Shown here piece after piece: positions 25,774-34,301 of a stretch of DNA of 40,000 nt (positions within the stretch are counted from its first letter, which is position 1; every line of letters begins with the position of its first letter). Source of the DNA: Legionellales bacterium (GTDB lineage Bacteria > Pseudomonadota > Gammaproteobacteria > UBA1113); the NCBI GenBank assembly GCA_002707205.1, contig PAMH01000052.1:1-40000 (forward strand). Direction: 5' to 3'. Under the pieces are notes generated by a model. That model saw nothing but the letters and a program-made list of their open reading frames with translations, was not told the DNA's origin and did not search any database. Both the position numbers and the translations under genes were made by a program.

Positions 25774-28224
25774 ATGAAGTTAATAATTATGGATAGACAG
25801 GTAACAATACGAGTAGAAAAATCGAGCAAATACTTAAACGATAATGATGGCGCGTTAGATGTAAACCTAAAAAAAAATATATTAAAAGAAGCTGGATTAT
25901 CCGAAGACACAAATGTCGCTCTAGAGATTTATGATGATGAAGCAAAAATAGATTTTAGTAAGCATTATAAAGAAAGGTTGGGCGCAATTGAGGGTGCGGT
26001 TGGTTTTATCATTAAAGCGGAAATGCCCTCAAAAGATAATCTACAAAACAGTGACTATAAAAAATCCCGAATTTCTGCACTCAAAAAACAAGTGCAATGG
26101 GCGATTGAAAATGCCAAACAACGAATAACAGCACTAAAAGAAAATGGACAATCAAAATCGCCAGATATTTACTATAACAATATTCTACAAATTATTGCAG
26201 GTTTATTAGCTGATTATTTATATCCTCATGATCCTCATAAAAAAATAGACTTTAACTATATTACTAAACTGATTGATTTTGCAGAATGTTGTGACTTAAT
26301 GACTCAACCTCGCTCTATCGAGTGCACTATTATCGAGAACGATTCAAGTAATGATTATTGTATTATTAGTAACCCCCTTGCTTCTTTTGATAATGATGAC
26401 GATTTTAAAAAAATACCCGAATACTTAAATGATACCGAGAAAAAATATTACCAGCATGCATTAGATCTTGTTAAAAACAAGAACCTAACGTATGAAGATA
26501 TAACTACCTCTAGTCGTCATGATCGTATCGAAGGCGCTAGAAATGTACGTGAGACAAGCAGTTATACAATTACAAAAAATAAATCACTTGAAAATTTAAC
26601 ACATATCAACAATACCGCAATCATTGGCTCACGTTCACAAGAAGCGAATGAGAGTAAAACAACAGCTGAATATAATTTTAAAATCAATGTAGAGCGCGCT
26701 GTTAAGACTTTTCTCAAAAAAAATCCAAAGTGGGACGAAACAAAACCAATTCCCATTTTATATTTAACGCTCATCACACCTATACCTGTACTCAAACAAG
26801 ATGATCTAAAGCTTTATAAAGAAAAAATAGAAGCCATTAAAAGATATATGAAAAATAATCAAAATGTGACACTTGATGGACAGGAATATAAATTCACATT
26901 TCATGAAGCAAATTTTGCAATTAATCATGGTCAACTATTATTGCCGACAAGTAATCCCTTTGATAATTATAAAAAATGTCTTGATATTGTTAAATTTGTT
27001 GAACAAATAAGTCAGGATAATTTTTCAGAAGAAAAAAAGCATCTTTTAAAAAATGCCATCAAGAAATTTGAAAAAGCCTTAGAGACCCCCTATCTAGAAA
27101 ACTTAACTAAACCTCGCTATAACCGAGAGTTATATTTAGCATCACTATTACATATTATTTTTGATGAAATTGGTATTGTCTTTGGTGGATGTATTAGTGC
27201 TAAAGACCGTGCAGCAATCGAAACGATACATACCGATGCCATGCGACTAACCTATAAGGAAAAAAATGAATTTCCATCTTTCCAGATTGAGGAAAAAGAT
27301 GAAACAAGAAAAACCTTTGTTAGTCATGCAGTAAAAATATACTGTTCAGGCCACCATCAAAAACTCTCAGCACAAAATGCCAATGGCGTAGAGGCAATAA
27401 AAACACCAGATAGGTATTTACCTACTGATATTGTTGAGGCCATTAAAGCACATTATAATGATAAACGACATTTCAAAAAAGCTAATCGACTCGCTTCAAG
27501 CAATGATACCCATAAAAAATTAGCAAATCCTCGTGCCGTGCCACAATTATCACAAATTGCACGTGCATATCAGGCATTAAACAAATTAAATTCAGAGGAC
27601 GCTAAAACCACAAGCAGTGACATATCTGAGGACGCTAAAACTACAAGCGGTTACATATCTGTTAAGGCACTTTTTGAGTTTTTTTATTTTCTTCACATGG
27701 ATATTATTCATAATGAATATCCAGTCAGTACTGGTGGTGGAAGGTATGTTAATCTTGCCAATATTTTTTCAGGAGACGTTAAAAGTATAAACAAGAAAAT
27801 TAGAGTTCCTGAACATATCTCCCAAGCTTATAATGCGCTTGCAGGGCTTTTTTTTCCAAAAAACGTGTCGTCAGAACCAAAAAACGTGTCGTCAGAACCA
27901 AAAAACGTATCGTCAGAATCAAAAAACGTATCGTCAGAATCAAAAACCGTGTCGCCCGAACAAAAATGCATTAACCGGTTACAGGCTATTTTCAACCTAT
28001 ACCCAAAATCACAACCAAATACAACCATCGGACAAACAACACGGCAACACAGTTCTCCTCAAAACAGCACATTTTATACAACGAGAAAAGAGAAAACACA
28101 AAAAGAATATAAATTTCTACGTTCTTTATTGGATAACCCTGGATTTTTTGCCCCAAATAAGAAGCACAGTCAAAATTCACCTAACGAAGACAATACTTTT
28201 GTCACGAAAAAAAAATATACCTAA
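25774..28224 (+). CDS. Candidate inositide phosphatase effector (SopB-like CX5R), 816 aa
   Basis: This is a large soluble, charged protein with no signal peptide or membrane helix. At residues 473-479 it has GGCISAKDRAAIETIHTDAM, a C-x5-R signature very like the CKSGKDR site of SopB/IpgD and SidF-type phosphoinositide phosphatases. Upstream elements also fit that family: LTLITPIPVL followed by DDLKLYKEKIEAI (about 331-354) and TFHEANFAINHGQLLL (about 375-390). The first 300 residues are unrecognised. Two low-complexity repeats lie near the C-terminus: an 11-residue pair and five heptads of the PKNVSSE type. The tail is rich in Ser, Asn, Lys and Thr, compatible with a secreted effector. The start lacks a clear ribosome-binding site; an ATG five codons later is possible. 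The 3' end overlaps the convergent MFS gene by 48 bases. Phosphatase assignment is inference. Confidence 0.6.
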   Translation: MKLIIMDRQVTIRVEKSSKYLNDNDGALDVNLKKNILKEAGLSEDTNVALEIYDDEAKIDFSKHYKERLGAIEGAVGFIIKAEMPSKDNLQNSDYKKSRISALKKQVQWAIENAKQRITALKENGQSKSPDIYYNNILQIIAGLLADYLYPHDPHKKIDFNYITKLIDFAECCDLMTQPRSIECTIIENDSSNDYCIISNPLASFDNDDDFKKIPEYLNDTEKKYYQHALDLVKNKNLTYEDITTSSRHDRIEGARNVRETSSYTITKNKSLENLTHINNTAIIGSRSQEANESKTTAEYNFKINVERAVKTFLKKNPKWDETKPIPILYLTLITPIPVLKQDDLKLYKEKIEAIKRYMKNNQNVTLDGQEYKFTFHEANFAINHGQLLLPTSNPFDNYKKCLDIVKFVEQISQDNFSEEKKHLLKNAIKKFEKALETPYLENLTKPRYNRELYLASLLHIIFDEIGIVFGGCISAKDRAAIETIHTDAMRLTYKEKNEFPSFQIEEKDETRKTFVSHAVKIYCSGHHQKLSAQNANGVEAIKTPDRYLPTDIVEAIKAHYNDKRHFKKANRLASSNDTHKKLANPRAVPQLSQIARAYQALNKLNSEDAKTTSSDISEDAKTTSGYISVKALFEFFYFLHMDIIHNEYPVSTGGGRYVNLANIFSGDVKSINKKIRVPEHISQAYNALAGLFFPKNVSSEPKNVSSEPKNVSSESKNVSSESKTVSPEQKCINRLQAIFNLYPKSQPNTTIGQTTRQHSSPQNSTFYTTRKEKTQKEYKFLRSLLDNPGFFAPNKKHSQNSPNEDNTFVTKKKYT
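27592..27657 (+). repeat. Two 33-bp tandem repeats inside the CX5R gene
   Basis: Units 27592-27624 and 27625-27657 encode SEDAKTTSSDI and SEDAKTTSGYI. The copies differ at only a few bases, so the duplication is recent. The reading frame is kept. Confidence 0.85.
27856..27960 (+). repeat. Five 21-bp tandem repeats inside the CX5R gene
   Basis: Five units of 21 bp (27856, 27877, 27898, 27919, 27940) encode PKNVSSE twice, then a third copy followed by SKNVSSE and SKTVSPE. Units 1 and 2 are identical and later ones diverge stepwise. The array is a flexible Ser/Lys linker with potential copy-number variation. Confidence 0.92.
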
Positions 28225-29451
28225 AATAAATAAGGCTACACTAATCGCACAAGGAATTAAATACATCACATGTGTATAATAACTAACTTCAACAGAGGTC
28301 AGTTGGTTGGTCATTAATGCTTGACTCATATGATTAATTAAATCACCAACCAATGTTTGAAATACTAAGCCGCCCAACATAATCAGCATATTAGTAAATG
28401 CCATTGCAGTGGCAATCATTCGTATCGGTACTAATTGTTTAACAATCACCATAATCAAAATTTGCCCAGTACAAAATACACCAAAAATAAACAAAGCAAA
28501 ATTTAAATAACTGATAGATGAAAAATGTATATTTAATAACAATAAACTTGCTATTAATGCAAAAAGACTACCTAAAATAAGTACTTTAAAATATTGTTGT
28601 GTTCTGCCAGCAATAATACCAACAATCGGCGCGCCGATAGCCCACCCCAATAGTAACCATGCAATACTGCTACCTGCACTGATTTTATCTAGATTGTAAA
28701 CAGCTTGTAAATAAGAGATTCCCCAAAGTTCAGCAAATGCCGATAAAGGAATATAGAGTAAACATCCCGCAATAGCATTTAACCAAAGCATTGGCATTTT
28801 AAAAACCTGCCATAATCCTAAAAGCACTGACTTTATTGTTTGTCGCATTTGCTGTTTTGGTTTTTCAATACGTTTATGCGGAATACAAATCAAAGCAATA
28901 AATATCGGCACACCAACTAATGCTGATAACATAATTGTCATATGCCAACCATAATGTTGAGCTAAGTAACTTAAACTGACATCACCGGTAATTCCACCTA
29001 ACATACCTAACGTTGTGATAAAACCTGCGGCAATAGCAAACTGATTCGCTGGCAACCATAAAATGGCAATGCGTAATACACCCACGAAGGCAAATGCAGA
29101 ACCAAACCCAACCAAAATTCGACCGATATAAGCATAAGTAAACGAATGCAAGCTACTAAATAAAAATGAACCTATAATACAAGTAAATGTCGCAAACACC
29201 AGTAATTTTTTAGGGCCAAAATAATCAATAGCGATACCCACGGGTAATTGCATCAAAGCGTAGGTAATGTAATACGCACTAGATAGCACGCCTAACATTA
29301 ACGTGTTGATATGATGCGTTTGCATTAATTCAGGGACGATAGTACTGGGTAAGATCCGCAATAAATATTCATAAGCATAAAAGCTGGCTGCTATAGCAAA
29401 AACTAACCATCCAAAAATTAAGTGACGGGAATCATTTCTCAGCAGAGTCAT
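28177..29451 (-). CDS. Major facilitator superfamily transporter
   Basis: This is a 424-residue inner-membrane transporter with about 12 hydrophobic segments. The first helices and loop read FYAYEYLLRILPSTIVPELM and the loop between helices 2 and 3 has IDYFGPKKLLVFATF, a variant of the MFS G-x-x-x-D-(R/K)-x-G motif. A long cytoplasmic loop separates the halves (IPHKRIEKPKQQMRQ). This resembles a clade of MFS proteins common in Legionella and Coxiella, with unknown substrates. AGGA lies four bases before the ATG. The last 48 bases overlap the 3' end of the + strand CX5R gene in antisense. Confidence 0.85.
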   Translation of the reverse strand: MTLLRNDSRHLIFGWLVFAIAASFYAYEYLLRILPSTIVPELMQTHHINTLMLGVLSSAYYITYALMQLPVGIAIDYFGPKKLLVFATFTCIIGSFLFSSLHSFTYAYIGRILVGFGSAFAFVGVLRIAILWLPANQFAIAAGFITTLGMLGGITGDVSLSYLAQHYGWHMTIMLSALVGVPIFIALICIPHKRIEKPKQQMRQTIKSVLLGLWQVFKMPMLWLNAIAGCLLYIPLSAFAELWGISYLQAVYNLDKISAGSSIAWLLLGWAIGAPIVGIIAGRTQQYFKVLILGSLFALIASLLLLNIHFSSISYLNFALFIFGVFCTGQILIMVIVKQLVPIRMIATAMAFTNMLIMLGGLVFQTLVGDLINHMSQALMTNQLTSVEVSYYTHVMYLIPCAISVALFILGIFFFRDKSIVFVR

Positions 29452-29494
29452 CGTATCCTATCCTTTGACTTTTAAAAAACTTAATTGAGTTTGT

Positions 29495-29523
29495 ATTATA
29501 CTCAAACAGCGCTGAAATGCGAA
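29495..29523 (-). promoter_or_regulatory. Putative promoter of the MFS gene
   Basis: On the - strand TTCGCA (29523-29518) and a perfect TATAAT (29500-29495) are 17 bases apart. The -10 box is about 44 bases before the MFS ATG. The promoter overlaps the left arm of the inverted-repeat element at 29497-29622, so the element itself may supply it. Confidence 0.45.
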
Positions 29524-29622
29524 GTTTAGCAAAAGTATCGAGCAAGCCATAGCCTGTTTCGTCGAAGTCCTGTAGTATAAAGATACTTAAACAACTTCAT
29601 ATCTTGAAGTCAGTTGGGTATA
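29497..29622. mobile_element. MITE-like inverted-repeat element upstream of dapB
   Basis: The left arm (29497-29539, starting TATACTCAAACAGC and ending AGTATC) aligns with the reverse complement of the right arm (29582-29622, read as TATACCCAACTGACTTC and ending AGTATC). The arms are about 42 bases each and flank a 42-base centre. The outermost bases are TA on both sides, as would fit insertion at TA by an IS630/mariner-type transposase, but no clear target duplication beyond TA is seen. The 126-bp size and absence of an ORF fit a MITE or a structured repeat. It lies between divergent MFS and dapB genes and supplies promoter-like bases in both directions (TATAAA at 29576-29581). Confidence 0.5.
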
Positions 29623-29655
29623 TAAATTTCAAGTTTTAAGAGGAGACAGGATAGC

Positions 29656-30393
29656 ATGTTAAACGTTATTATTAATGGTGCTAATGGCCGTATGGGACAA
29701 GAAGCAGTCAAAGCCGTTGAAGCTGACTCACACTTACAACTTGTTGCAACAACAGGTCGGCAAGATGATTTATCCAAAGTAATCCAAACAACAAAAGCGC
29801 AAGTCGTTGTTGACTTAACTACGGCTGCAGTTGTTTATGAAAACACAAAAAAAATACTTGATGCCGGCGCGTCTCCAGTCGTGGGTACTAGTGGCTTAAC
29901 CAGCGACGAGTTTATCCAGCTAAAACAGTACTGCGATGAAATGCAATTAGGGGGTATTATTGTGCCTAATTTTTCAATTGGGGCTGTGTTAATGATGCGT
30001 TATGCGCAAGATGCCGCGAAATATCTGCCTAATGTTGAAATCATTGAAATGCATCATGATGGTAAGCTCGATGCGCCATCAGGCACCGCGATTAAAACCG
30101 CTGAATTAATTTCACAATCATTAACCGCACCAAAAAAAACATTAAACCTAAAAGAAAATCTAACAGGTTCTCGCGGTGCGGTGCTAGATGATATTCATAT
30201 CCATGCAATTCGTTTACCTGGATTAGTTGCGCATCAGCAAGTGCTTTTTGGTGGAAATGCTGAAACCCTATCGATAAAACATGACTCCATGCATCGTAGC
30301 GCATTTATGCCTGGGCTAATTCTTGCCTGCAAAAAAGTACAATCACTAAAAACCTTAGTTTCAGGTTTGGAGCATGTCATGGACATGCAATAG
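29656..30393 (+). CDS. dapB: 4-hydroxy-tetrahydrodipicolinate reductase
   Basis: DapB carries out the NAD(P)H-dependent reduction in the diaminopimelate/lysine pathway, needed for peptidoglycan. The 245 residues show the dinucleotide site VIINGANGRMGQEAV, VVDLTTAAVV, PVVGTSGL, VPNFSIGAVLMMRYA, the catalytic-site signature EIIEMHHDGKLDAPSGTA and a closing DSMHRSAFMPGL. AGGAG lies ten bases before the ATG. It is a single-gene unit with a repeat element in its upstream region. No strong terminator follows, only a weak hairpin potential. Confidence 0.95.
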   Translation: MLNVIINGANGRMGQEAVKAVEADSHLQLVATTGRQDDLSKVIQTTKAQVVVDLTTAAVVYENTKKILDAGASPVVGTSGLTSDEFIQLKQYCDEMQLGGIIVPNFSIGAVLMMRYAQDAAKYLPNVEIIEMHHDGKLDAPSGTAIKTAELISQSLTAPKKTLNLKENLTGSRGAVLDDIHIHAIRLPGLVAHQQVLFGGNAETLSIKHDSMHRSAFMPGLILACKKVQSLKTLVSGLEHVMDMQ

Positions 30394-30472
30394 TGGGTAA
30401 GCCCTGTGTATAACCCCAATATGTGAAATAACAATAAAACCTTTTTTATGCCGGAATATTCTGAGAAAAAAA

Positions 30473-30510
30473 ATATGCCCAAACGACCTCAAAAAGTAAT
30501 TTGGGCATAA
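30473..30510 (-). terminator. Intrinsic terminator of the SulP gene (dispersed repeat copy B)
   Basis: TATGCCCAAA (30474-30483) pairs exactly with TTTGGGCATA (30500-30509) around a 16-base loop. On the - strand the stem is followed by a run of eight T before a C, a standard intrinsic terminator, just past the SulP stop at 30526. The sequence (ATATGCCCAAACGACCTC...) belongs to the dispersed repeat family, here with both ends present. Confidence 0.8.
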
Positions 30511-30525
30511 TAACCTGTTACGGTG

Positions 30526-32076
30526 TTAATCTAGTTGATCACTTGCAATTTTATAATCCGGATCTTCCAAGACGTTAACCTCAACCATATCGCCTGCTTT
30601 ACCGAGTAACGCTTTGCACTCCGGACTTAAATGCCTTAAATGCAGCTGTTTACCCCTTGCAACATAGTTTGCTGAAATAAACTGAATTGCGTCAATTGCA
30701 GAATGATCGGCTACACGTGAATGGGCAAAATCAATAATAATATCCATTGGGTCATTATCAATAGTGAATAAAGTTTTAAACTGCATGACTGAACCAAAGA
30801 ATAATGTGCCATGTAAATGATATAACTTCGCACCATCTTTATCGATACAAGACTCAGCCGTAATGTTTTTTGCAGATTGCCAAGCAAACACCAATGCCGA
30901 AATAATAATGCCAGCAACAACAGCAATAGCTAAATTAGTAAATATAGTAATCATGGTAACTAAAACAATCACAAAAGCATCATGCAATGGAATTTTATGA
31001 ATAAACTTAAACGTTGCCCACTCAAAAGTTTTAATAACCACCATAAACATAACGCCAACTAATGCCGCTAATGGAATCATTTTTATAATTGGCCAAAAAA
31101 TAATAATAAACAATAATAATGCAACACCGGCAACAATACCTGAAAGACGACCTCGTCCACCAGAATTAATGTTAATCATGCTTTGTCCTAGCATTGCACA
31201 ACCACCCATGCCTTTAAAAAAGCCACAAACCACATTAGCAATACCTTGGCCAATACATTCTTTATTTGCGCGCCCATGTGTTTTTGTCATTTCATCAATT
31301 AATGATAATGTCATTAAAGACTCAGATAAACCGATAATGCACAAGACAATGGCGTAAGGCACAATAATTTTAAACGTTTCTAAAGTCAAAGGAACATTTA
31401 ACCAAGCAAAGCTTGGTAAACCGGCTGCCGCTTCATGCCCCATCATCATATCGCTTACAACACGCGTATTAATATGAAAGAGGTAGACAATTGTAGTGAC
31501 TGCTAATATTGCCATTAATGCTGATGGTAAAGCTTTAGTTAATTTTGGTAGAAAAAACATAATACCCATCGCTAATGCAACCAATCCTATCATTAAATAA
31601 AGTGCTTGTCCCGTCAACCAATAGCTCACATCAGCACTGACATGGACTTTAAATTGCTGTAATTGCGCAATAAAAATAACGATAGCTAAACCATTAACAA
31701 AACCAACCATGACAGGTTTCGGTAATATTCGAATAAATTTTCCTAGGCGAAAAATGCCAATTAAAATTTGTAAAATGCCGGTCAATACAATTGTCGCAAA
31801 TAAATATTGAATACCGTACTGACTAACTAATGAAACAATCACCACTGCCATAGAACCTGTTGCGCCAGCGATTAAACCAGGACGCCCGCCGATTAAAGCG
31901 ACAATCAAACACATAAAAAAGGCTGAGTATAATCCAACTAGCGGATCAACATGTGCCACTAAGGAAAAAGCAATTGCTTCGGGTATTAATGCCAGTGCTA
32001 CAGTTAAACCTGAAAAAAAATCTAAATGCCATTTTCCAGCAACGGGTAACAAAAAATTTTTTATTTTACTTATCAT
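30526..32076 (-). CDS. SulP-family anion transporter with STAS domain
   Basis: This is a 516-residue inner-membrane carrier. The transporter part (to about residue 395) shows FFSGLTVALALIPEAIAFSLVAHVDPLVGLYSAF, the family start, then GGRPGLIAGATGSMAV, PKPVMVGFVNGLAIVIF, CIGQGIANVVCGFFKGMGG and GQSMININSGGRGRLSG. The C-terminal part is a STAS domain (GTLFFGSVMQFKTLF, DIIIDFAHSRVADHSAIDAI). SulP proteins take up sulfate, bicarbonate or dicarboxylates; the substrate cannot be decided from sequence. It stands alone and is closed by a strong terminator. Confidence 0.88.
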   Translation of the reverse strand: MISKIKNFLLPVAGKWHLDFFSGLTVALALIPEAIAFSLVAHVDPLVGLYSAFFMCLIVALIGGRPGLIAGATGSMAVVIVSLVSQYGIQYLFATIVLTGILQILIGIFRLGKFIRILPKPVMVGFVNGLAIVIFIAQLQQFKVHVSADVSYWLTGQALYLMIGLVALAMGIMFFLPKLTKALPSALMAILAVTTIVYLFHINTRVVSDMMMGHEAAAGLPSFAWLNVPLTLETFKIIVPYAIVLCIIGLSESLMTLSLIDEMTKTHGRANKECIGQGIANVVCGFFKGMGGCAMLGQSMININSGGRGRLSGIVAGVALLLFIIIFWPIIKMIPLAALVGVMFMVVIKTFEWATFKFIHKIPLHDAFVIVLVTMITIFTNLAIAVVAGIIISALVFAWQSAKNITAESCIDKDGAKLYHLHGTLFFGSVMQFKTLFTIDNDPMDIIIDFAHSRVADHSAIDAIQFISANYVARGKQLHLRHLSPECKALLGKAGDMVEVNVLEDPDYKIASDQLD

Positions 32077-32202
32077 ATTATTGGCTCGTTAAAGGATTGA
32101 ATGTTATTAAATTCCTATCTTTATTTTCACTGCACATTTGGTTCTAAAATATAGAAAAAACCGTTATGCAATATCTCATAAGTCATCTTTGAAGGGATAA
32201 GC

Positions 32203-32559
32203 TTAAGTCGTTTGACAATATATTTCATCAATTTTAGTAATTTTATCTTGTAAATCAAAATTAACGATAGCGATTGTTGTAAAACTACCAGCAGCTTCAC
32301 TCTCCAATAAGTATCGCACAGCACATTGATGAGTTTCCTTGTCATTACAGTGATTTATTGGTGTAATCGTAAACTTACCTGCCCTCTCCCGCGCTTCTTT
32401 CAACTGCTTTATTAATGTATCCTGATCAGGACAAGCAATTTGGTGATTAATAATTTTTGTAACACGCGTGCATGTCATGTCTTTTACAAATTCTTCTATT
32501 TTATCCAGCTCAAGTTCACCAATTTTTGTTAAGAACTCAAGATATAATTTATTTTTCAT
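32203..32559 (-). CDS. Small unknown protein coupled to pckA (possibly NTF2-like)
   Basis: This is a 118-residue cytoplasmic protein starting [16 protein letters not shown]. The start at 32559 is chosen because GAGG is seven bases before it and it overlaps the pckA 3' end by 11 bases; an ATG five codons earlier has no such site. The order of two N-terminal helices, a central helix and then strands ([26 protein letters not shown]) resembles SnoaL/NTF2-like folds, but no catalytic residues are recognised. Translational coupling with pckA suggests coexpression, not a proven shared function. Three or four cysteines are present without a clear metal motif. Confidence 0.5.
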   Translation of the reverse strand: MKNKLYLEFLTKIGELELDKIEEFVKDMTCTRVTKIINHQIACPDQDTLIKQLKEARERAGKFTITPINHCNDKETHQCAVRYLLESEAAGSFTTIAIVNFDLQDKITKIDEIYCQTT

Positions 32560-34105
32560 GATATACCTCTTCAATTGTTGGTTCTGCAGCTTTCACAGCT
32601 GCTGAGACATCAAATTGTGCAAAGTTTTGTTGGAAGCTTTGTATCAATTGTTTTAACTTTGTATCAAATGCTTTGGCATCTTGCCATGTATTTTTAGGAT
32701 TGAGTAATGCCGAATCAACACCATCAATGGATTTAGGAATATGCAAATTAAATCCGGGTAAACATTCTAACGCCTGATGATCAATGGCATTATTTAAAAT
32801 TGCTCTAATAATTGCTCTGGTTGTAGGAATTGAAAAACGTTCTCCTCCTTCGCCATAAGCACCGCCTGTCCAACCGGTGTTAACCAGATAAACATTTGCG
32901 CCACTTTTTTCAATACGCTGCATTAATAAATCAGCATAAACAGCCGCAGGACGAGGGAAAAAAGGTGCGCCAAAACAAGTACTAAAAGTTTGCTTGATGG
33001 GATCAGTTTGACCAACTTCAGTGCTACCCACTAATGCAGTATAACCGCTTAAAAAATGATAAGCCGCTTGCGCTTTGCTTAAAACTGAAACTGGGGGTAA
33101 TACACCGTGCAAATCACAAGTTAAAAAAATGACTGCTTTAGGTTGTCCTGCTTGATTTTTCAAAATGCGTTTTTCAATATGTGTTAATGGATAGGCGACA
33201 CGTGTATTTTGTGTATGGCTAGCATCAGAAAAAATTGGCTGAGCCTGTTCGTCTAAGACAACATTTTCCATCACTGCCCCATGTTTAATCGCTTGCCAAA
33301 TTACTGGCTCTTTATCGGCTAAAAGATCGATACATTTCGCATAGCAACCGCCTTCAAAATTAAAAATACCGTTATCGCTCCAACCATGTTCATCATCACC
33401 AATTAAAAAGCGCTCAGGATCAGCTGACAGCGTTGTTTTTCCGGTACCCGATAAACCAAAAAATAAAGCAACATCGCCTTGCGCACCAACATTAGCAGAA
33501 CAGTGCATGGGTAATATTTGTTTTTCAGGTAACAAATAGTTTAGTACTGTAAACATAGCTTTTTTCATTTCACCCGCATAATGCGTCCCACAAATTAAAA
33601 TTTTCTTTTCGGTGAAATTTAACATCACCGCCGCATCACTATTTGTCCCATCATGGGCAGGACTTGCTTTAAAGTTGGGTGCTGACATCAATGTCCACTG
33701 TGTCTGTTCTAAGGATTCTCTAATAAAAAGATTACGCGTAAAAAGTTGATGCCATGCCAATTCATTAATCACTTTAACACCAAGCGTGTGTTGTGTATCA
33801 GCACCTACACGCAAATGTGCTACAAACCGTGTTTTATTTTGTAAATAGTTTTCAACTTTTGACCACAATTGACTAAATTTTTCTGCTGAAATGGCTTGAT
33901 TAGTATTGCCCCACGCAATTTGTGCTTGCGTATTCTCATCACAAACAATAAACCTATCTTTAGGGGAACGTCCAGTGCGTGCTCCTGTTTTCACTGTTAA
34001 TGCACCATTTTTTGCCAATACACCTTCATGACGTGCTAATGCCATTTTAATCAATGCTTCAGATGATAAGTTAAGATAAGCTTGTTCTGCGGTTTGTGTG
34101 CTCAT
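32549..34105 (-). CDS. pckA: Phosphoenolpyruvate carboxykinase (ATP)
   Basis: PckA converts oxaloacetate and ATP to PEP, the entry step of gluconeogenesis, important for bacteria living on amino acids. The 518-residue protein shows the early [15 protein letters not shown], then [25 protein letters not shown], the P-loop [13 protein letters not shown], the metal site [19 protein letters not shown] and [10 protein letters not shown]. These identify the ATP-dependent form. AGGA is 11 bases before the ATG. The gene overlaps a small ORF downstream. Confidence 0.95.
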   Translation of the reverse strand: MSTQTAEQAYLNLSSEALIKMALARHEGVLAKNGALTVKTGARTGRSPKDRFIVCDENTQAQIAWGNTNQAISAEKFSQLWSKVENYLQNKTRFVAHLRVGADTQHTLGVKVINELAWHQLFTRNLFIRESLEQTQWTLMSAPNFKASPAHDGTNSDAAVMLNFTEKKILICGTHYAGEMKKAMFTVLNYLLPEKQILPMHCSANVGAQGDVALFFGLSGTGKTTLSADPERFLIGDDEHGWSDNGIFNFEGGCYAKCIDLLADKEPVIWQAIKHGAVMENVVLDEQAQPIFSDASHTQNTRVAYPLTHIEKRILKNQAGQPKAVIFLTCDLHGVLPPVSVLSKAQAAYHFLSGYTALVGSTEVGQTDPIKQTFSTCFGAPFFPRPAAVYADLLMQRIEKSGANVYLVNTGWTGGAYGEGGERFSIPTTRAIIRAILNNAIDHQALECLPGFNLHIPKSIDGVDSALLNPKNTWQDAKAFDTKLKQLIQSFQQNFAQFDVSAAVKAAEPTIEEVYHEK

Positions 34106-34144
34106 GTACGTAAATTCCTACTAGTGATTACTTTAATCGCATGT

Positions 34145-34237
34145 ATTATCGCAAGGTTTTATCTGAAGAACAAATAGCAGCGTTTATTCCAAAATAACAA
34201 AATCTACATTAAAAATTAACAGAAACGTTGCGATAAT
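34145..34237. repeat. Spaced inverted repeat in the pckA/ankyrin-gene divergent region
   Basis: ATTATCGCAA (34145-34154) and TTGCGATAAT (34228-34237) are perfect 10-base reverse complements 73 bases apart. Such a pair upstream of two divergent genes could be a looping operator or two sites for one regulator. A TATAAT (34262-34267) lies between the right arm and the ankyrin-gene start, with a poor -35 box. Confidence 0.4.
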
Positions 34238-34301
34238 GTGGCTTTATAACTATTAATTATGTATAATAAAAACACAAATTATAATGATAAAAAAGAATAA
34301 A

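Noticed and set aside
27856-27960. Possible CRISPR-like array
   Set aside because: Units are directly adjacent with no spacers, are 21 bp and in frame, so they are protein-coding tandem repeats.
27833-28279. 148-aa + strand ORF over the tandem repeats
   Set aside because: A frame shadow created by the 21-bp repeat (a multiple of three with no stop in any frame); the main frame carries the conserved protein.
30394-30430. Hairpin after dapB (GGGT/ACCC)
   Set aside because: Only a four-base stem and no adjacent T-run; too weak to call a terminator.
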